Shown here piece by piece: positions 1 through 8,131 of a stretch of DNA of 64,000 nucleotides. Source of the stretch: Nioella sp965215655 (GTDB lineage: Bacteria > Pseudomonadota > Alphaproteobacteria > Rhodobacterales > Rhodobacteraceae); the NCBI RefSeq assembly GCF_965215655.1, contig NZ_OZ244111.1:2170001-2234000 (forward strand), written 5' to 3'. Within the stretch, counting starts at the first letter, position 1. The number at the start of each line of letters is the position of its first letter. The position numbers were made by a program, and so were the translations under genes. The notes beneath the pieces are model-generated. The model saw only the letters and a program-made list of their open reading frames with translations. It was not told the DNA's origin and did not search any database.

Positions 1-222
1 CTCGGTCACCCTGGTCAGCTCGCGCTTCAGGCGCCGGTTCCCGGCTTCATGATCCACGCCGGGATTCTTCGGCACAGGATCGCCGAACAGCTTCATCCAC
101 TTGTAAAGGGAATGCGTGCTCACGCCCAAACGCCGAGATACCTCCCGAACCGGATACCCGCGCACCGTGATCTGATGCACCGCATCGCGCTTGAACTCGT
201 CGCTGTAATTGCTTGTCCCCAT
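1..222 (-). CDS. IS3-family transposase orfA, partial (runs off the left edge)
   Basis: The minus strand reads without a stop from an ATG at 222 to the window edge (74 codons). It begins MGTSNYSDEFKRDAV and continues with GYPVREVSRRLGVS and LYKWMK, the helix-turn-helix of IS3-group OrfA (Transposase_8 / HTH_Tnp_1) that binds the element's ends. A strong Shine-Dalgarno (AAGGAGG) lies just upstream, supporting the start. In IS3 elements a second frame (OrfB, DDE transposase) follows by -1 frameshifting; it would lie outside the window, so completeness cannot be judged. Confidence 0.85.
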   Translation of the reverse strand, partial: MGTSNYSDEFKRDAVHQITVRGYPVREVSRRLGVSTHSLYKWMKLFGDPVPKNPGVDHEAGNRRLKRELTRVTE

Positions 223-301
223 GTCGGCCTCCTTGCCTCAAAATTAGGGGGCAAAGCGTCTACAAATATAGGGGCACCGACTGTCCCCAGTGGTAACCTG
301 A
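223..301. mobile_element. Probable outer end of the IS3-type element
   Basis: This short stretch lies upstream of the transposase start and before the LysR gene stop, so it should contain the element's terminal inverted repeat and perhaps the target duplication. I cannot fix the boundary because the other end is outside the window. It is AT-richer than the flanks and holds no gene. Confidence 0.4.
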
Positions 302-1195
302 CTAGCTCACATTCCCCGGAGGTGGAAACACGCCGATTGAAACGGCATGGGAAATCGCCTTTCCGATTTCCTGCAAGACCTGGCTTTTCGTGCTGTCTTT
401 TCGTTGAACCAGACCAAGGTGCCGATAGAGTTCGCCAGACTTGGATAATGGGATGCGGCGGAGTGACGGATGGACCTGAACCTTGACGCATGGTTCTGGA
501 ACGATCGACACGCCCAATCCTGCCTGGACCATGCTGTAGATCGCCTCCAACCCACCCAGTTCCATGGAATCATCTACGACTACGCCAGAATCCTGCAGCC
601 AGTTTTCGATCAGCGACCCCACGACGGCTTCGCGGGTGAAGCGGATGAACGGATTGTTTTTAAGAATTACGATTGGATCACTGCCATCCACCTGGCTAGA
701 ACAAATCAAAACCAGCTCTTCCTTGGAAACAGGATGCCACAAGAGGTCTTTTGGCAGCACTGCCGGCTTCGACACCAGTGCGCCATCAAGGGCATTGCGC
801 TCAACCTGGTGCATCAAAGGAATCGTCAGGCCGGGAGTGAGTCGCACATGGAGTTGGGGCAGCTGCGCTTTTAAGACAGCCATCATGAAGGGGACCAGCC
901 CAGTCAGCGAGGTGGGCACTGAGCCGAGGCCAAATTCCCCCCGCAAACCGTTGTCGCCCAGAACAGATGGCACCATGTCGTCATAGGCCTGCACGACGGT
1001 CCGCGCCTTTGCAACCAAGGCCCGACCAATAGGCGTGAGTTTCGGGCTGCGGGTCGAGCGATCGAATATTGTGACCCTCCATTCCTCTTCCAGAGCGCGC
1101 ATCTGCTGACTCACGGCAGCATGTGTCACGTAAACGGCGTCGGCAGCAGCACTAAACGTTCCTTTGTCCGCCACTGCGATTAGGGTTCTGAGCAT
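302..1195 (-). CDS. LysR-family transcriptional regulator
   Basis: A 297-residue protein of standard LysR length. Residues 1-60 form the winged helix-turn-helix (LRTLIAVADKGTFSAAADAV, then VTHAAVSQQMRALEEEW); the rest is the periplasmic-binding-protein-like effector domain. It is divergent from the dehydrogenase gene at 1391, the usual arrangement for a LysR regulator and its target. An inverted repeat at 1310-1331 between them is a candidate operator. The ATG gives a slightly short N-terminus for the family, and the frame is open eight codons further upstream without a standard start codon. Codon use is less GC-biased than the core genes to the right, so transfer with the neighbouring IS is plausible. 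The effector is unknown. Confidence 0.88.
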   Translation of the reverse strand: MLRTLIAVADKGTFSAAADAVYVTHAAVSQQMRALEEEWRVTIFDRSTRSPKLTPIGRALVAKARTVVQAYDDMVPSVLGDNGLRGEFGLGSVPTSLTGLVPFMMAVLKAQLPQLHVRLTPGLTIPLMHQVERNALDGALVSKPAVLPKDLLWHPVSKEELVLICSSQVDGSDPIVILKNNPFIRFTREAVVGSLIENWLQDSGVVVDDSMELGGLEAIYSMVQAGLGVSIVPEPCVKVQVHPSLRRIPLSKSGELYRHLGLVQRKDSTKSQVLQEIGKAISHAVSIGVFPPPGNVS

Positions 1196-1309
1196 CCGAA
1201 TGGATATGGCGACCTCCAGCTTTCATCGAGTTTGGCGATCATGGACGACGCTCAGTAGCTTTCCAGAGCGTTGGGCCGTTCATCGATTTGTGTAAGACAA
1301 GTCTACAGG

Positions 1310-1331
1310 AAAGTAAATTATTACTAACTTT
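1310..1331. promoter_or_regulatory. Candidate LysR operator (nested inverted repeat)
   Basis: AGTAA at 1312-1316 and TTACT at 1321-1325 are perfect inverted arms around ATTA. An outer AAAGT (1310-1314) and ACTTT (1327-1331) extend the symmetry. The site lies between divergent LysR and dehydrogenase genes and resembles a LysR-type box; the assignment is by position and symmetry only. Confidence 0.45.
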
Positions 1332-1390
1332 CTGTTTGCAGAGGTTACGATTAGGGTCTTCCTCAACACCGAAGCAGAAGGAACGATCAG

Positions 1391-2284
1391 ATGGCCAATA
1401 TCGGTTTCATTGGGCTTGGACGCATGGGGCTTTCAATGACCCGCAATCTGGTTGAGTCTGGTCATGATGTCTGGGCGTTCGATGTCTTTCCTGCTGCTAT
1501 GGACAAGGCCGCGGGTCATGGATGTCACTCCTGTTCCACTGCGACCGAGGCCGCAACCGGTCGTGAATTTGTCGTTACGATGTTACCTAACGGACCCGAT
1601 GTGGAGGACACCCTCTTCGGAGCCAACGGCGTGGCGGCTGCAATGGATAGCGCCACGGTGTTCATAGATATGAGCACAATTGCTCCAAGTATGACCGATA
1701 GCCTTGCTAGTCGGCTTTCGTCGCTCGGGATTCGCATGATTGATGCGCCCGTCGGCGGCACCTCTGAATATGCAGAGAAGGGAGAGTTACTCATTCTGGC
1801 CGGTGGCACCGCAGAAGATGTTGCGACGGCTGCACCGTTGTTTTCTGCAATGGGGCGAGAGACGCTTCACTGTGGTGGCAACGGAACTGGTACGCGCACG
1901 AAGATAATTAATAATTACATGTCCACTGCCTTAAACGCGCTGACAGCGGAAACATTGGCTTTCGCGGAAACGGCTGGGCTCGACCTGATGCTCACTGCAC
2001 GGATCATGGCCGGCACCGCAGCGGGCAAGGGCTTCTTGTCCGGAGCGTATGATCGCAAGGTCTTCAGCGGAGACATCTCCCCGGAGTTCGCCCTTGGCCT
2101 TGCGTCCAAGGACCTCAACCTCGCCCTGGCGTATGGTGCTGACTTGGATGTTCCCTTGGGCGTAGGAGCCGCCGCCGCCCAGCTCTATTCAGTCTCTCGT
2201 TCGCATGGGTTAGCCGGAAACGACTGGTCGGCAATTCTGCACACGATGCGCCAGATGTCGCGGCCAGCTAAGGACGAGTCGTGA
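1391..2284 (+). CDS. 3-hydroxyisobutyrate dehydrogenase-family NAD(P)-dependent oxidoreductase
   Basis: A 297-residue beta-hydroxyacid dehydrogenase. The N-terminal Rossmann motif GFIGLGRMG (residues 5-13) binds NAD(P). DAPVGGTSEYAEKGEL (about 118-133) is the family substrate-binding segment, and Lys171 in GTRTKIINNY is the catalytic lysine. The family includes 3-hydroxyisobutyrate, tartronate semialdehyde and 6-phosphogluconate-like dehydrogenases; the sequence read by eye does not decide the substrate. It is probably controlled by the divergent LysR protein. Codon use is AT-richer than in the core genes, which with the nearby IS suggests horizontal origin. It may or may not work with the dicarboxylate operon that starts 240 bp downstream. 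Confidence 0.88.
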   Translation: MANIGFIGLGRMGLSMTRNLVESGHDVWAFDVFPAAMDKAAGHGCHSCSTATEAATGREFVVTMLPNGPDVEDTLFGANGVAAAMDSATVFIDMSTIAPSMTDSLASRLSSLGIRMIDAPVGGTSEYAEKGELLILAGGTAEDVATAAPLFSAMGRETLHCGGNGTGTRTKIINNYMSTALNALTAETLAFAETAGLDLMLTARIMAGTAAGKGFLSGAYDRKVFSGDISPEFALGLASKDLNLALAYGADLDVPLGVGAAAAQLYSVSRSHGLAGNDWSAILHTMRQMSRPAKDES

Positions 2285-2449
2285 GAGGGTCAAGCCAGAG
2301 TCCGAGAATAGCAATTGCGGGTTACATAGAAAGTTCCATTGTGCTGAGCAAGCAGCGCGAAAAACAGCTAGAACTACATAGCTCCAACCGCTTTTTGTAA
2401 GCATTGCTTTCTGTAAAGTTAAACAATTTATGTTTTTCGTTAGTCATTC

Positions 2450-2455
2450 TACAAT
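2450..2455 (+). promoter_or_regulatory. Weak candidate -10 box of the dicarboxylate operon
   Basis: The 236 bp between the dehydrogenase stop and the small membrane gene are AT-rich (2395-2465) in a GC-rich region. TACAAT at 2450 would be an acceptable -10 element, but no convincing -35 is placed correctly. The promoter is inferred from composition and position. Confidence 0.25.
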
Positions 2456-2520
2456 ATAAGCTTCCCCCTAGTACAGCTGGAGTCAGCCACTTGGCCCACC
2501 AGCCGAGTTCGGGAGGAACC

Positions 2521-2700
2521 ATGGTCTTCGCAATTTCAGCAGTCTTGTTTCTGATCTTCCTCGCCAATGTCGTGCTTGGCGCCTTCGCTGACGCCGCGTT
2601 CATGGGCGATGTGGCTGAAATGATCGTCCTCTTCCTGACATCCATCACGTTCGTGTCCGGCATTCTGAAGGCAGAGGCCCGGCGCAACGCTGACGAATAA
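2521..2700 (+). CDS. Small membrane protein (59 aa), first gene of the dicarboxylate operon
   Basis: The ATG at 2521 follows a good Shine-Dalgarno (GGGAGGAACC). An in-frame reading upstream exists, but its codons look non-coding. The product has an N-terminal hydrophobic helix (residues 3-22, ISAVLFLIFLANVVLGAF), a short polar link, and a second hydrophobic stretch (about 29-49), ending in a charged tail (KAEARRNADE). No family is recognised. It lies 27 bp before the TRAP-type binding-protein gene, where DctQ/DctM might be expected, but it is far smaller than DctQ (about 160-200 aa). It may be an accessory or anchoring subunit. Confidence 0.65.
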   Translation: MVFAISAVLFLIFLANVVLGAFADAAFMGDVAEMIVLFLTSITFVSGILKAEARRNADE

Positions 2701-2727
2701 GACCGCGAAACTAAGGGAGGAAGCGGA

Positions 2728-3876
2728 ATGGACTTCAAAGACAAGCAGGAGCTGAAATCGGCCGAACGGCGGAATTTCCTCAAGCTGGCAGGGACCGGTG
2801 GCTTTACCGCTGCCATGGTTGCCGGGGCAGGGGGCGTTCTGTGGTCCGATCAGGCCGTCGCACAAACCGCGCAGGAGGAGCGTGAGCGTGAGGACGCGGC
2901 TGACCACATCATGACGCTGGCCACCGCCTATGTGCTTGGTGCATCCCGCAGCTACCCGATCATGCAGCTGGACCTGAAGGAAAACATCCAGAACTTGACC
3001 AACGGCAAGGTCTATGTGCGTCTCGCGCCAGGCGGTCAGCTTGGCGCCGGTGGGGCGTTGGCGCAGGCGGTTCAGGGCGGCACCATCCAATGTGCGCAGC
3101 ACTCGCTGTCCAACTTCGCGCCCTTCGCGCCGGCTGTTGACCTGATCAACCTGCCGTATTTCTGTGGCTCCAACCAGCGCTTCACCAACCTGGTCAACTC
3201 CGAGACCTGGAACAGCACCGTGCATCCGCGCATCGCGGAGGCGGGCTTCAAGCCGCTTTACTATGTCGTCATCGACCCGCGTGTCGTGGCCGTGCGTCAG
3301 GGCGGCGATGCGATCATCACCCCGGCTGACATGGAAGGCGTCAAGTTCCGCGTTCCGGGCTCCGCCATGTTGCAGCAGTATTACCGCATGGTTGGCGCGA
3401 ACCCGACCCCGGTGGCCTGGGGCGAAACCCCGTCGGCGATCCGTCAGGGCGTGGCCGATGCGCTCGACCCGTCGGTCGGCGCGCTGCATGTCTTCGGCTT
3501 CGGTGAGATTCTCAGCCACGTGACCTTCACCCAGGCGGTGCCAGACGGGCAGGTCTTCTCGATGAACCTGGAATGGTTCAACTCCCTGCCCGCCGACGTG
3601 CAGGAAGGCATTGAGTTTGCCGGCGAGATCACGACGCAGCAGAACCTGGCGAAGGTCCCGGCGGCGCGCGCCTATGCGATGGCCGAGCTGCGCAACTTCG
3701 GAGTGGAGTTCCACTCTCTGAGCGACGACCAGCTGGCCGAATGGCAGGCCGCTGGCGGCTACCAGCGCAGCGAATGGGACGAGTTCAAGACGGAACTCGC
3801 CGGCGACATGGAAACCTTCGCGCGCCTCGAAGAGGCCGCAGGCACCATGGGCCGCTACTACGTCCACGACGCCTGA
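2728..3876 (+). CDS. TRAP-type dicarboxylate binding protein (DctP family) with Tat signal
   Basis: A 382-residue extracytoplasmic solute-binding protein. Residues 13-19 (ERRNFLK) are a twin-arginine motif followed by a hydrophobic stretch and VAQ, so export should be by the Tat route. The mature part has DctP features: a KVYVRLAPGGQLG strand, an AQAVQGGTIQCAQ segment, the conserved-arginine region GVKFRVPGSAML, and ETPSAIRQGVADALDPS. Such proteins deliver carboxylates to DctQM permeases, but no dctQ or dctM lies in this window. The gene sits directly before SDH/FRD-like subunits, which points to a dicarboxylate ligand. A Shine-Dalgarno (AAGGGAGGAAG) precedes the ATG. Confidence 0.88.
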   Translation: MDFKDKQELKSAERRNFLKLAGTGGFTAAMVAGAGGVLWSDQAVAQTAQEEREREDAADHIMTLATAYVLGASRSYPIMQLDLKENIQNLTNGKVYVRLAPGGQLGAGGALAQAVQGGTIQCAQHSLSNFAPFAPAVDLINLPYFCGSNQRFTNLVNSETWNSTVHPRIAEAGFKPLYYVVIDPRVVAVRQGGDAIITPADMEGVKFRVPGSAMLQQYYRMVGANPTPVAWGETPSAIRQGVADALDPSVGALHVFGFGEILSHVTFTQAVPDGQVFSMNLEWFNSLPADVQEGIEFAGEITTQQNLAKVPAARAYAMAELRNFGVEFHSLSDDQLAEWQAAGGYQRSEWDEFKTELAGDMETFARLEEAAGTMGRYYVHDA

Positions 3877-3998
3877 CCTGCTCCTATGCCGGCGCCAACG
3901 CGGCGCCGGCGACCTCAGAGCCAAACTCTGACAACGCCGTGAACCAAAAGGCTAAATTTGATGCTAATTGTCCGATACCAGATCATCAGGGCGTCTAA

Positions 3999-4733
3999 AT
4001 GGACGTGAAGACCAAGCTTGGCGTACTGTCTGTGTCGGTCTGGCGCGGGACGGGTGAAGGCGGATACTATCAGACCTTCGAGGTGCCCGCCGAAGACAAT
4101 CAGACCATTCTTGATGTGGTCAGCTGGATTCAACAGAACGCTGATCCAACACTGTCTTATCGCTTTGCCTGCCGCGTCGGCATGTGCGGATCCTGCGCGA
4201 TGATGGTCAACGGCAAGCCGCGCTGGACCTGTCGGACCCATGTCAAAAAGGTGTTGGCGGAAGACCGGGTGACAATCGCGCCCTTGCGCAACCTGCCGGT
4301 GATCAAGGACCTGGCCGCCGACATGGACCCGTTCTTCGACAAATGGATCAAGGCCGGGGGACACCATCACCCGACGGCCACCCGGCACGACCCGATGCCC
4401 GCAATTCGCCCCGACGAGCCTGCGCGCGCCGAAGCCAACACGGCGATCGAGTGCATCAACTGCTCGGTCTGCTACGCGGCCTGCGACACGGTGGCGGGCA
4501 ATCCCGATTACCTCGGCCCTGCCGCGCTTCAACGGGCCTGGACCCTGTTCAACGACGCCAAGGAGGTCGACCGTCAGGCGATCCTCGATGGCGTATCGGG
4601 AAACGGCGGCTGCCATAACTGCCACAGCCAGGGCAGCTGCACGATGCATTGCCCCAACGAACTGGACCCGATGCGCGCGATTGCCGGGCTCAAGCGCGCC
4701 TCGGTGCAAACATTCTTCAAGAGGAGGGGATGA
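3999..4733 (+). CDS. Succinate dehydrogenase/fumarate reductase-like iron-sulfur subunit
   Basis: A 244-residue electron-transfer subunit. Cys58, Cys63, Cys66 (CRVGMCGSC) and Cys78 ligate a [2Fe-2S] cluster. CINCSVCYAAC (152-162) and the segment with Cys205, 208, 214 and 218 (ending HCPNELDP) carry the two further clusters. The layout is closest to FrdB (CINCxxCYAAC, NPDYLGPAAL), with Asp where FrdB has Pro after the fourth Cys of the middle motif. It passes electrons between the flavoprotein and the quinone site in the membrane anchors. It is the first gene of a packed FrdB-anchor-anchor-FrdA order with 1-3 bp gaps or overlaps. Confidence 0.9.
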   Translation: MDVKTKLGVLSVSVWRGTGEGGYYQTFEVPAEDNQTILDVVSWIQQNADPTLSYRFACRVGMCGSCAMMVNGKPRWTCRTHVKKVLAEDRVTIAPLRNLPVIKDLAADMDPFFDKWIKAGGHHHPTATRHDPMPAIRPDEPARAEANTAIECINCSVCYAACDTVAGNPDYLGPAALQRAWTLFNDAKEVDRQAILDGVSGNGGCHNCHSQGSCTMHCPNELDPMRAIAGLKRASVQTFFKRRG

Positions 4734-4734
4734 G

Positions 4735-5070
4735 GTGCTGGACCTGAGGCTTTACATGCTGCAGCGGTTGTCGGCGATGATGATGGCCCCGCTGGTGCTG
4801 ACGCATCTTGGGGTGATGATCTACGCCATCCAAGGCGGGCTGAGCGCGGGCGAAATCCTGTCTCGGACGCAAGGTTCGCTCTTCTGGATGCTGTTCTACG
4901 GGCTCTTCGTCCTGGCTGTTTCAATCCATTCCGCGATCGGGCTGCGCGTCATCATGCACGAGGCAACGGGGCTGCGCGGTGGGGCGCTGGCGGGCGTCAC
5001 CTGGGGGATTGGGCTGGCTTTTCTGGGGTTGGGCGCGCGGGCCGTGTGGGCCGTGACGGTGATGCCATGA
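4735..5070 (+). CDS. SDH/FRD-like membrane anchor subunit 1
   Basis: A GTG start at 4735 is chosen because GAGGAGG lies 7 bases upstream and the preceding stop is at 4731-4733. The in-frame upstream sequence belongs to the iron-sulfur gene in another frame. The 111-residue product has about three transmembrane helices (roughly 12-35, 50-72, 82-108) with histidines in the first (LTHLG) and second (SIHSAIG) that could bind heme b. It should anchor the iron-sulfur and flavoprotein subunits and form part of the quinone site. The stop overlaps the next start (ATGA). Confidence 0.8.
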   Translation: MLDLRLYMLQRLSAMMMAPLVLTHLGVMIYAIQGGLSAGEILSRTQGSLFWMLFYGLFVLAVSIHSAIGLRVIMHEATGLRGGALAGVTWGIGLAFLGLGARAVWAVTVMP

Positions 5071-5405
5071 AGGCCCATCTCGCCCATCCGCTTGGCCTGG
5101 CCTACCTGCTGCACCGCCTGTCTGGAATGGGGCTGGCGCTGTTCCTGCCCGCGCATTTCTACGTGCTGTCGCTGGCGCTGACTGATCCCGACCGGTTGGA
5201 TTCGTTCCTGCACTGGGCCGAGATGCCGCTGGTGAAACTGGCCGAGTTCGGCCTCGTCTTCCTGCTGGCCGTGCATTTCTTCGGCGGGCTGCGTCTTCTT
5301 GCGCTGGAATTCCTGCCCTGGACGGGGCGGCAGAAGACGCTGGCCGCATCCGCCCTGGCCGGGGCCTTCCTGGTCTCGGGCGCCTTTCTTCTGAACGCGG
5401 TGTAA
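5067..5405 (+). CDS. SDH/FRD-like membrane anchor subunit 2
   Basis: The start is the ATG at 5067 that overlaps the previous stop; a start 21 bp upstream is possible but lies inside the preceding gene. The 112-residue product has three hydrophobic segments. YLLHRLSGMGLALFLPAHF is the SdhC-type signature (HR-SG followed by a helix His), and AVHFFGGLRLLALE matches the second helix of SdhC-like anchors. These suggest quinone and possibly heme b binding. It completes a four-subunit complex with the flanking genes. Confidence 0.8.
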   Translation: MKAHLAHPLGLAYLLHRLSGMGLALFLPAHFYVLSLALTDPDRLDSFLHWAEMPLVKLAEFGLVFLLAVHFFGGLRLLALEFLPWTGRQKTLAASALAGAFLVSGAFLLNAV

Positions 5406-5408
5406 GCC

Positions 5409-7172
5409 ATGAACCCAATGACCCAAATGGACCGCCACGACACCGATATCCTGATCCTTGGGAGCGGCGGAGCGGGGCTCTTTGCCGCGCTCCATGCGCT
5501 GCAATCGGCACCCGAAGGCACGCGGATCACGCTGGCTGTGAAGGGGCTCATCGGCAAATGCGGTTGCACACGGATGGTTCAGGGCGGCTACAACGTGGCG
5601 CTTGGCGGCGGCGACAGCGTCGAACGGCACTTCATGGATACGATCAATGGCGGCAAATGGCTGCCAAACCAGGACATGGCCTGGAAACTGTGCAAGGAAG
5701 CGGTGACGCGCATCCACGAACTTGAGAACGAGATCGGCTGCTATTTCGACCGCAACCCTGACGGCAGCGTGCACCAGAAGGCCTTCGCCGGACAGACCGC
5801 CGACCGCACCGTGCACAAGGGCGACCTGACGGGGATCGAGATCATCAGCCGCCTGATGGAGCAGGTTCTGGCACGTCCGGTTGAGAAGCTACAGGAACAC
5901 CGCGCCATCGGCCTCATCCCCACCCGCGACGGCTCTGCGCTGGCGGGGGTTCTATTCATCGACATGCGCACAGGTCGCTTTCGCTTCGTGCGCGCCAAGA
6001 CGGTGATGATGGGCACCGGCGGCGGGCCGACGATGTACAAGTATCACACGCCATCGGGCGACAAGACGATGGACGGGCTGGCCATGGCACTCCGCGCAGG
6101 CCTGCCTCTACGCGACATGGAAATGGTGCAGTTTCACCCCACCGGACTCTTGGCGGGCGATCACACCCGGATGACGGGCACGGTGCTGGAAGAGGGCCTG
6201 CGCGGCGCGGGCGGGCAGCTTTTGAACCATCAGGGGCAGCGCTTCATGTTCGACTATGACGCGCTTGGCGAGCGGGCCACCCGCGACGTGGTCAGCCGCG
6301 GCATCTATGCCGAGATGCGCAAGGCCAACGACCCCGACCAGGTGGGAATGTTCATTTCCATGGGCCACCTTGGCCCCGAGAACGTGCGGCGCAAGTTCGC
6401 GGGCATGGTCAAGCGCTGCGCCGATAGCGGCTTTGACCTGGCGGGCGGCAAGGTCGAGGTGGTGCCGACCGCGCATTACTTCATGGGCGGCGTCATCGTC
6501 GATGCAGACACGCGCACCGCGATGGAGGGGCTCTACGTCGCGGGCGAGGATGCGGGCGGCGCGCATGGCTCGAACCGGCTCGGCGGCAATGGGGTAGCCA
6601 ATTCCACCGTCTATGGCGGCGTTGCAGGCGACGTGATGGGAGCCGACATCCGCAAGATCGGTGCGCTGCGCGATCCCGACGAAACCGTACTGGCCGCGGA
6701 GATCGCCCGCGCCTGCCGCCCCTTGGCCAAGACGCCGGGCAATGTGCAGGCGCTGCGCCACAAGCTGCAAGAGGCGATGTGGGACGACGTGGGCGTCATG
6801 CGCACCGGCCCCGGCATGGAGCGCGGCCTGCGCAAGCTGGCGGACATCCGGGCCGAACTCCTCGAAACCGGGGTGGACGGCTCGAACCTCGCCTTCAACC
6901 TGACCTGGCACGACTGGCTCAACATGGCCTCGCTGACCGATATATCCGAGGTCATCGCCAAGGCCGGCCTCGCGCGTGAAAACTCTCGCGGGGCCCATTT
7001 CCGAGAGGACTTCCCCGAACCCGGCGCGCTGGAAAGCTCGTACTTCACCGTGGCGCGCCAGTCCGGCGAGACGGTCGAGGTCGGGCGCGAGGACGTGCAG
7101 TTCACCATCGTCCGCCCCGGCGAAACCATCCTGCCCGAGGGCGAACCCGAAACGCTTGTGGGAGCGACCTGA
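5409..7172 (+). CDS. Succinate dehydrogenase/fumarate reductase-like flavoprotein, FAD-linking His replaced by Cys
   Basis: A 587-residue flavoprotein with an N-terminal FAD-binding GSGGAG (18-23). Catalytic family landmarks are present: QFHPTG, the Arg-bearing TGTVLEEGLRGAGG, PTAHYFMGGV, and HGSNRLGGNGVANS. In SdhA and FrdA the motif S-H-T-V-A-A-Q-G-G carries the histidine that covalently holds FAD; here it reads G-C53-T-R-M-V-Q-G-G, so covalent flavinylation through that His is not possible. In E. coli FrdA, substitutions at this residue are known to spare fumarate reduction but largely abolish succinate oxidation, so this complex may favour reduction or act on a different substrate. Its stop shares one base with the downstream hydratase start. 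Confidence 0.9.
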   Translation: MNPMTQMDRHDTDILILGSGGAGLFAALHALQSAPEGTRITLAVKGLIGKCGCTRMVQGGYNVALGGGDSVERHFMDTINGGKWLPNQDMAWKLCKEAVTRIHELENEIGCYFDRNPDGSVHQKAFAGQTADRTVHKGDLTGIEIISRLMEQVLARPVEKLQEHRAIGLIPTRDGSALAGVLFIDMRTGRFRFVRAKTVMMGTGGGPTMYKYHTPSGDKTMDGLAMALRAGLPLRDMEMVQFHPTGLLAGDHTRMTGTVLEEGLRGAGGQLLNHQGQRFMFDYDALGERATRDVVSRGIYAEMRKANDPDQVGMFISMGHLGPENVRRKFAGMVKRCADSGFDLAGGKVEVVPTAHYFMGGVIVDADTRTAMEGLYVAGEDAGGAHGSNRLGGNGVANSTVYGGVAGDVMGADIRKIGALRDPDETVLAAEIARACRPLAKTPGNVQALRHKLQEAMWDDVGVMRTGPGMERGLRKLADIRAELLETGVDGSNLAFNLTWHDWLNMASLTDISEVIAKAGLARENSRGAHFREDFPEPGALESSYFTVARQSGETVEVGREDVQFTIVRPGETILPEGEPETLVGAT

Positions 7173-8131
7173 TGATCCCGATCGACCTCATTCAATCCAC
7201 CGCCGAGACCTTGATGGACAAGGCTGCCATCGAGATTCCGCAGGACTACCTCGACGGGCTGAAGGCCGCCGCCGAGACCGAGGATGGCGACCTGTCGTCC
7301 TTCGTGTTGCAGGCGATGCTGGAAAATTACGAAGCCGCGAAGCAAGACCGCCGCGCCATGTGCGGCGATACCGGCACGCCGCGCTGGTATGTCAAGATGG
7401 GCAACGAAACCCGGATCGAGGGCGGCCCCATCGCGCTGGAAGCGGCACTGCGCCGCGCCACCGCCAACCGCACCACCGGGGTGCCGCTGCGGCCCAACCG
7501 GGTGCATCCGCTCTGGCGGACGGATCACAACAACAACGTGGGCATCGGTGCGCCCGAAATCGAATATGGTTACGAGCCGGGGGGCGAGTGGATCGACCTG
7601 ATCACCGTGCACAAGGGCGGGCTTTTCGGCACCGATTACCGGATGCTCTTTCCCTCGGACGGTATCCAGGGGATCAAGCGCTTCTACCTCGACAGCCTGG
7701 TGGCCTTCGGCAAGCGCGGTCTCGCCTGCCAGCCCGCGATCATCGGCATCGGGCTTGGCGGCTGCAAGGATACCTGCATGGTCCTGGGAAAGCGCGCGGC
7801 CTGTCTGCGCACCGTGGGCAGCCGCAATTCCGACCCGCGCATCGCCGAGCTGGAGGAAGAATTCAAGGAGTTGGGCAATTCCATCGGCATGGGGGCCATG
7901 GGCTTTGTCGGCAAGAACATGGTGATCGACTGCAATATCGAGGTGGGCTACTGCCACACCGGCGGCATGCAGATGTCGGTCCATGCCTTCTGCCTGTCCT
8001 CGCGACGGGCCGTGGCCCGCATCTTCCCCGACGGGCGAGTGGAACATCGCACCGATCCCGACTGGTTCACCGACTACCAACGCCGCGAAACCGTTGATTG
8101 GGCGTCCGAGGCAGCGGAGGGCGTGGCATGA
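7172..8131 (+). CDS. Class I fumarase/tartrate dehydratase-type hydratase, alpha subunit
   Basis: A 319-residue protein of the TtdA/FumA N-terminal family. The three [4Fe-4S] cysteines of class I fumarases appear as Cys64 (MCGDTGTP), Cys186 (LACQPAIIGIGLGG) and a C-terminal one (Cys274 by alignment with TtdA, alternatively Cys261). The labile cluster binds substrate and catalyses reversible hydration of a C=C bond, as in fumarate to malate, mesaconate to citramalate, or tartrate to oxaloacetate. Placement directly after a fumarate-reductase-like complex implies that the hydratase uses or supplies the unsaturated diacid. GLGGCKDTCM differs from the FumA sequence here, so the substrate is open. 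Confidence 0.87.
   Translation: MIPIDLIQSTAETLMDKAAIEIPQDYLDGLKAAAETEDGDLSSFVLQAMLENYEAAKQDRRAMCGDTGTPRWYVKMGNETRIEGGPIALEAALRRATANRTTGVPLRPNRVHPLWRTDHNNNVGIGAPEIEYGYEPGGEWIDLITVHKGGLFGTDYRMLFPSDGIQGIKRFYLDSLVAFGKRGLACQPAIIGIGLGGCKDTCMVLGKRAACLRTVGSRNSDPRIAELEEEFKELGNSIGMGAMGFVGKNMVIDCNIEVGYCHTGGMQMSVHAFCLSSRRAVARIFPDGRVEHRTDPDWFTDYQRRETVDWASEAAEGVA

Noticed and set aside
2536..3924. 462-codon minus-strand frame opposite the DctP gene
   Set aside because: High-GC antisense shadow; no family motif, and the opposite strand has a full DctP protein with ribosome-binding site.
6611..8080. 489-codon minus-strand frame opposite the flavoprotein and hydratase
   Set aside because: Antisense to two certain enzymes; His/Gly/Ala-rich composition of a shadow frame.
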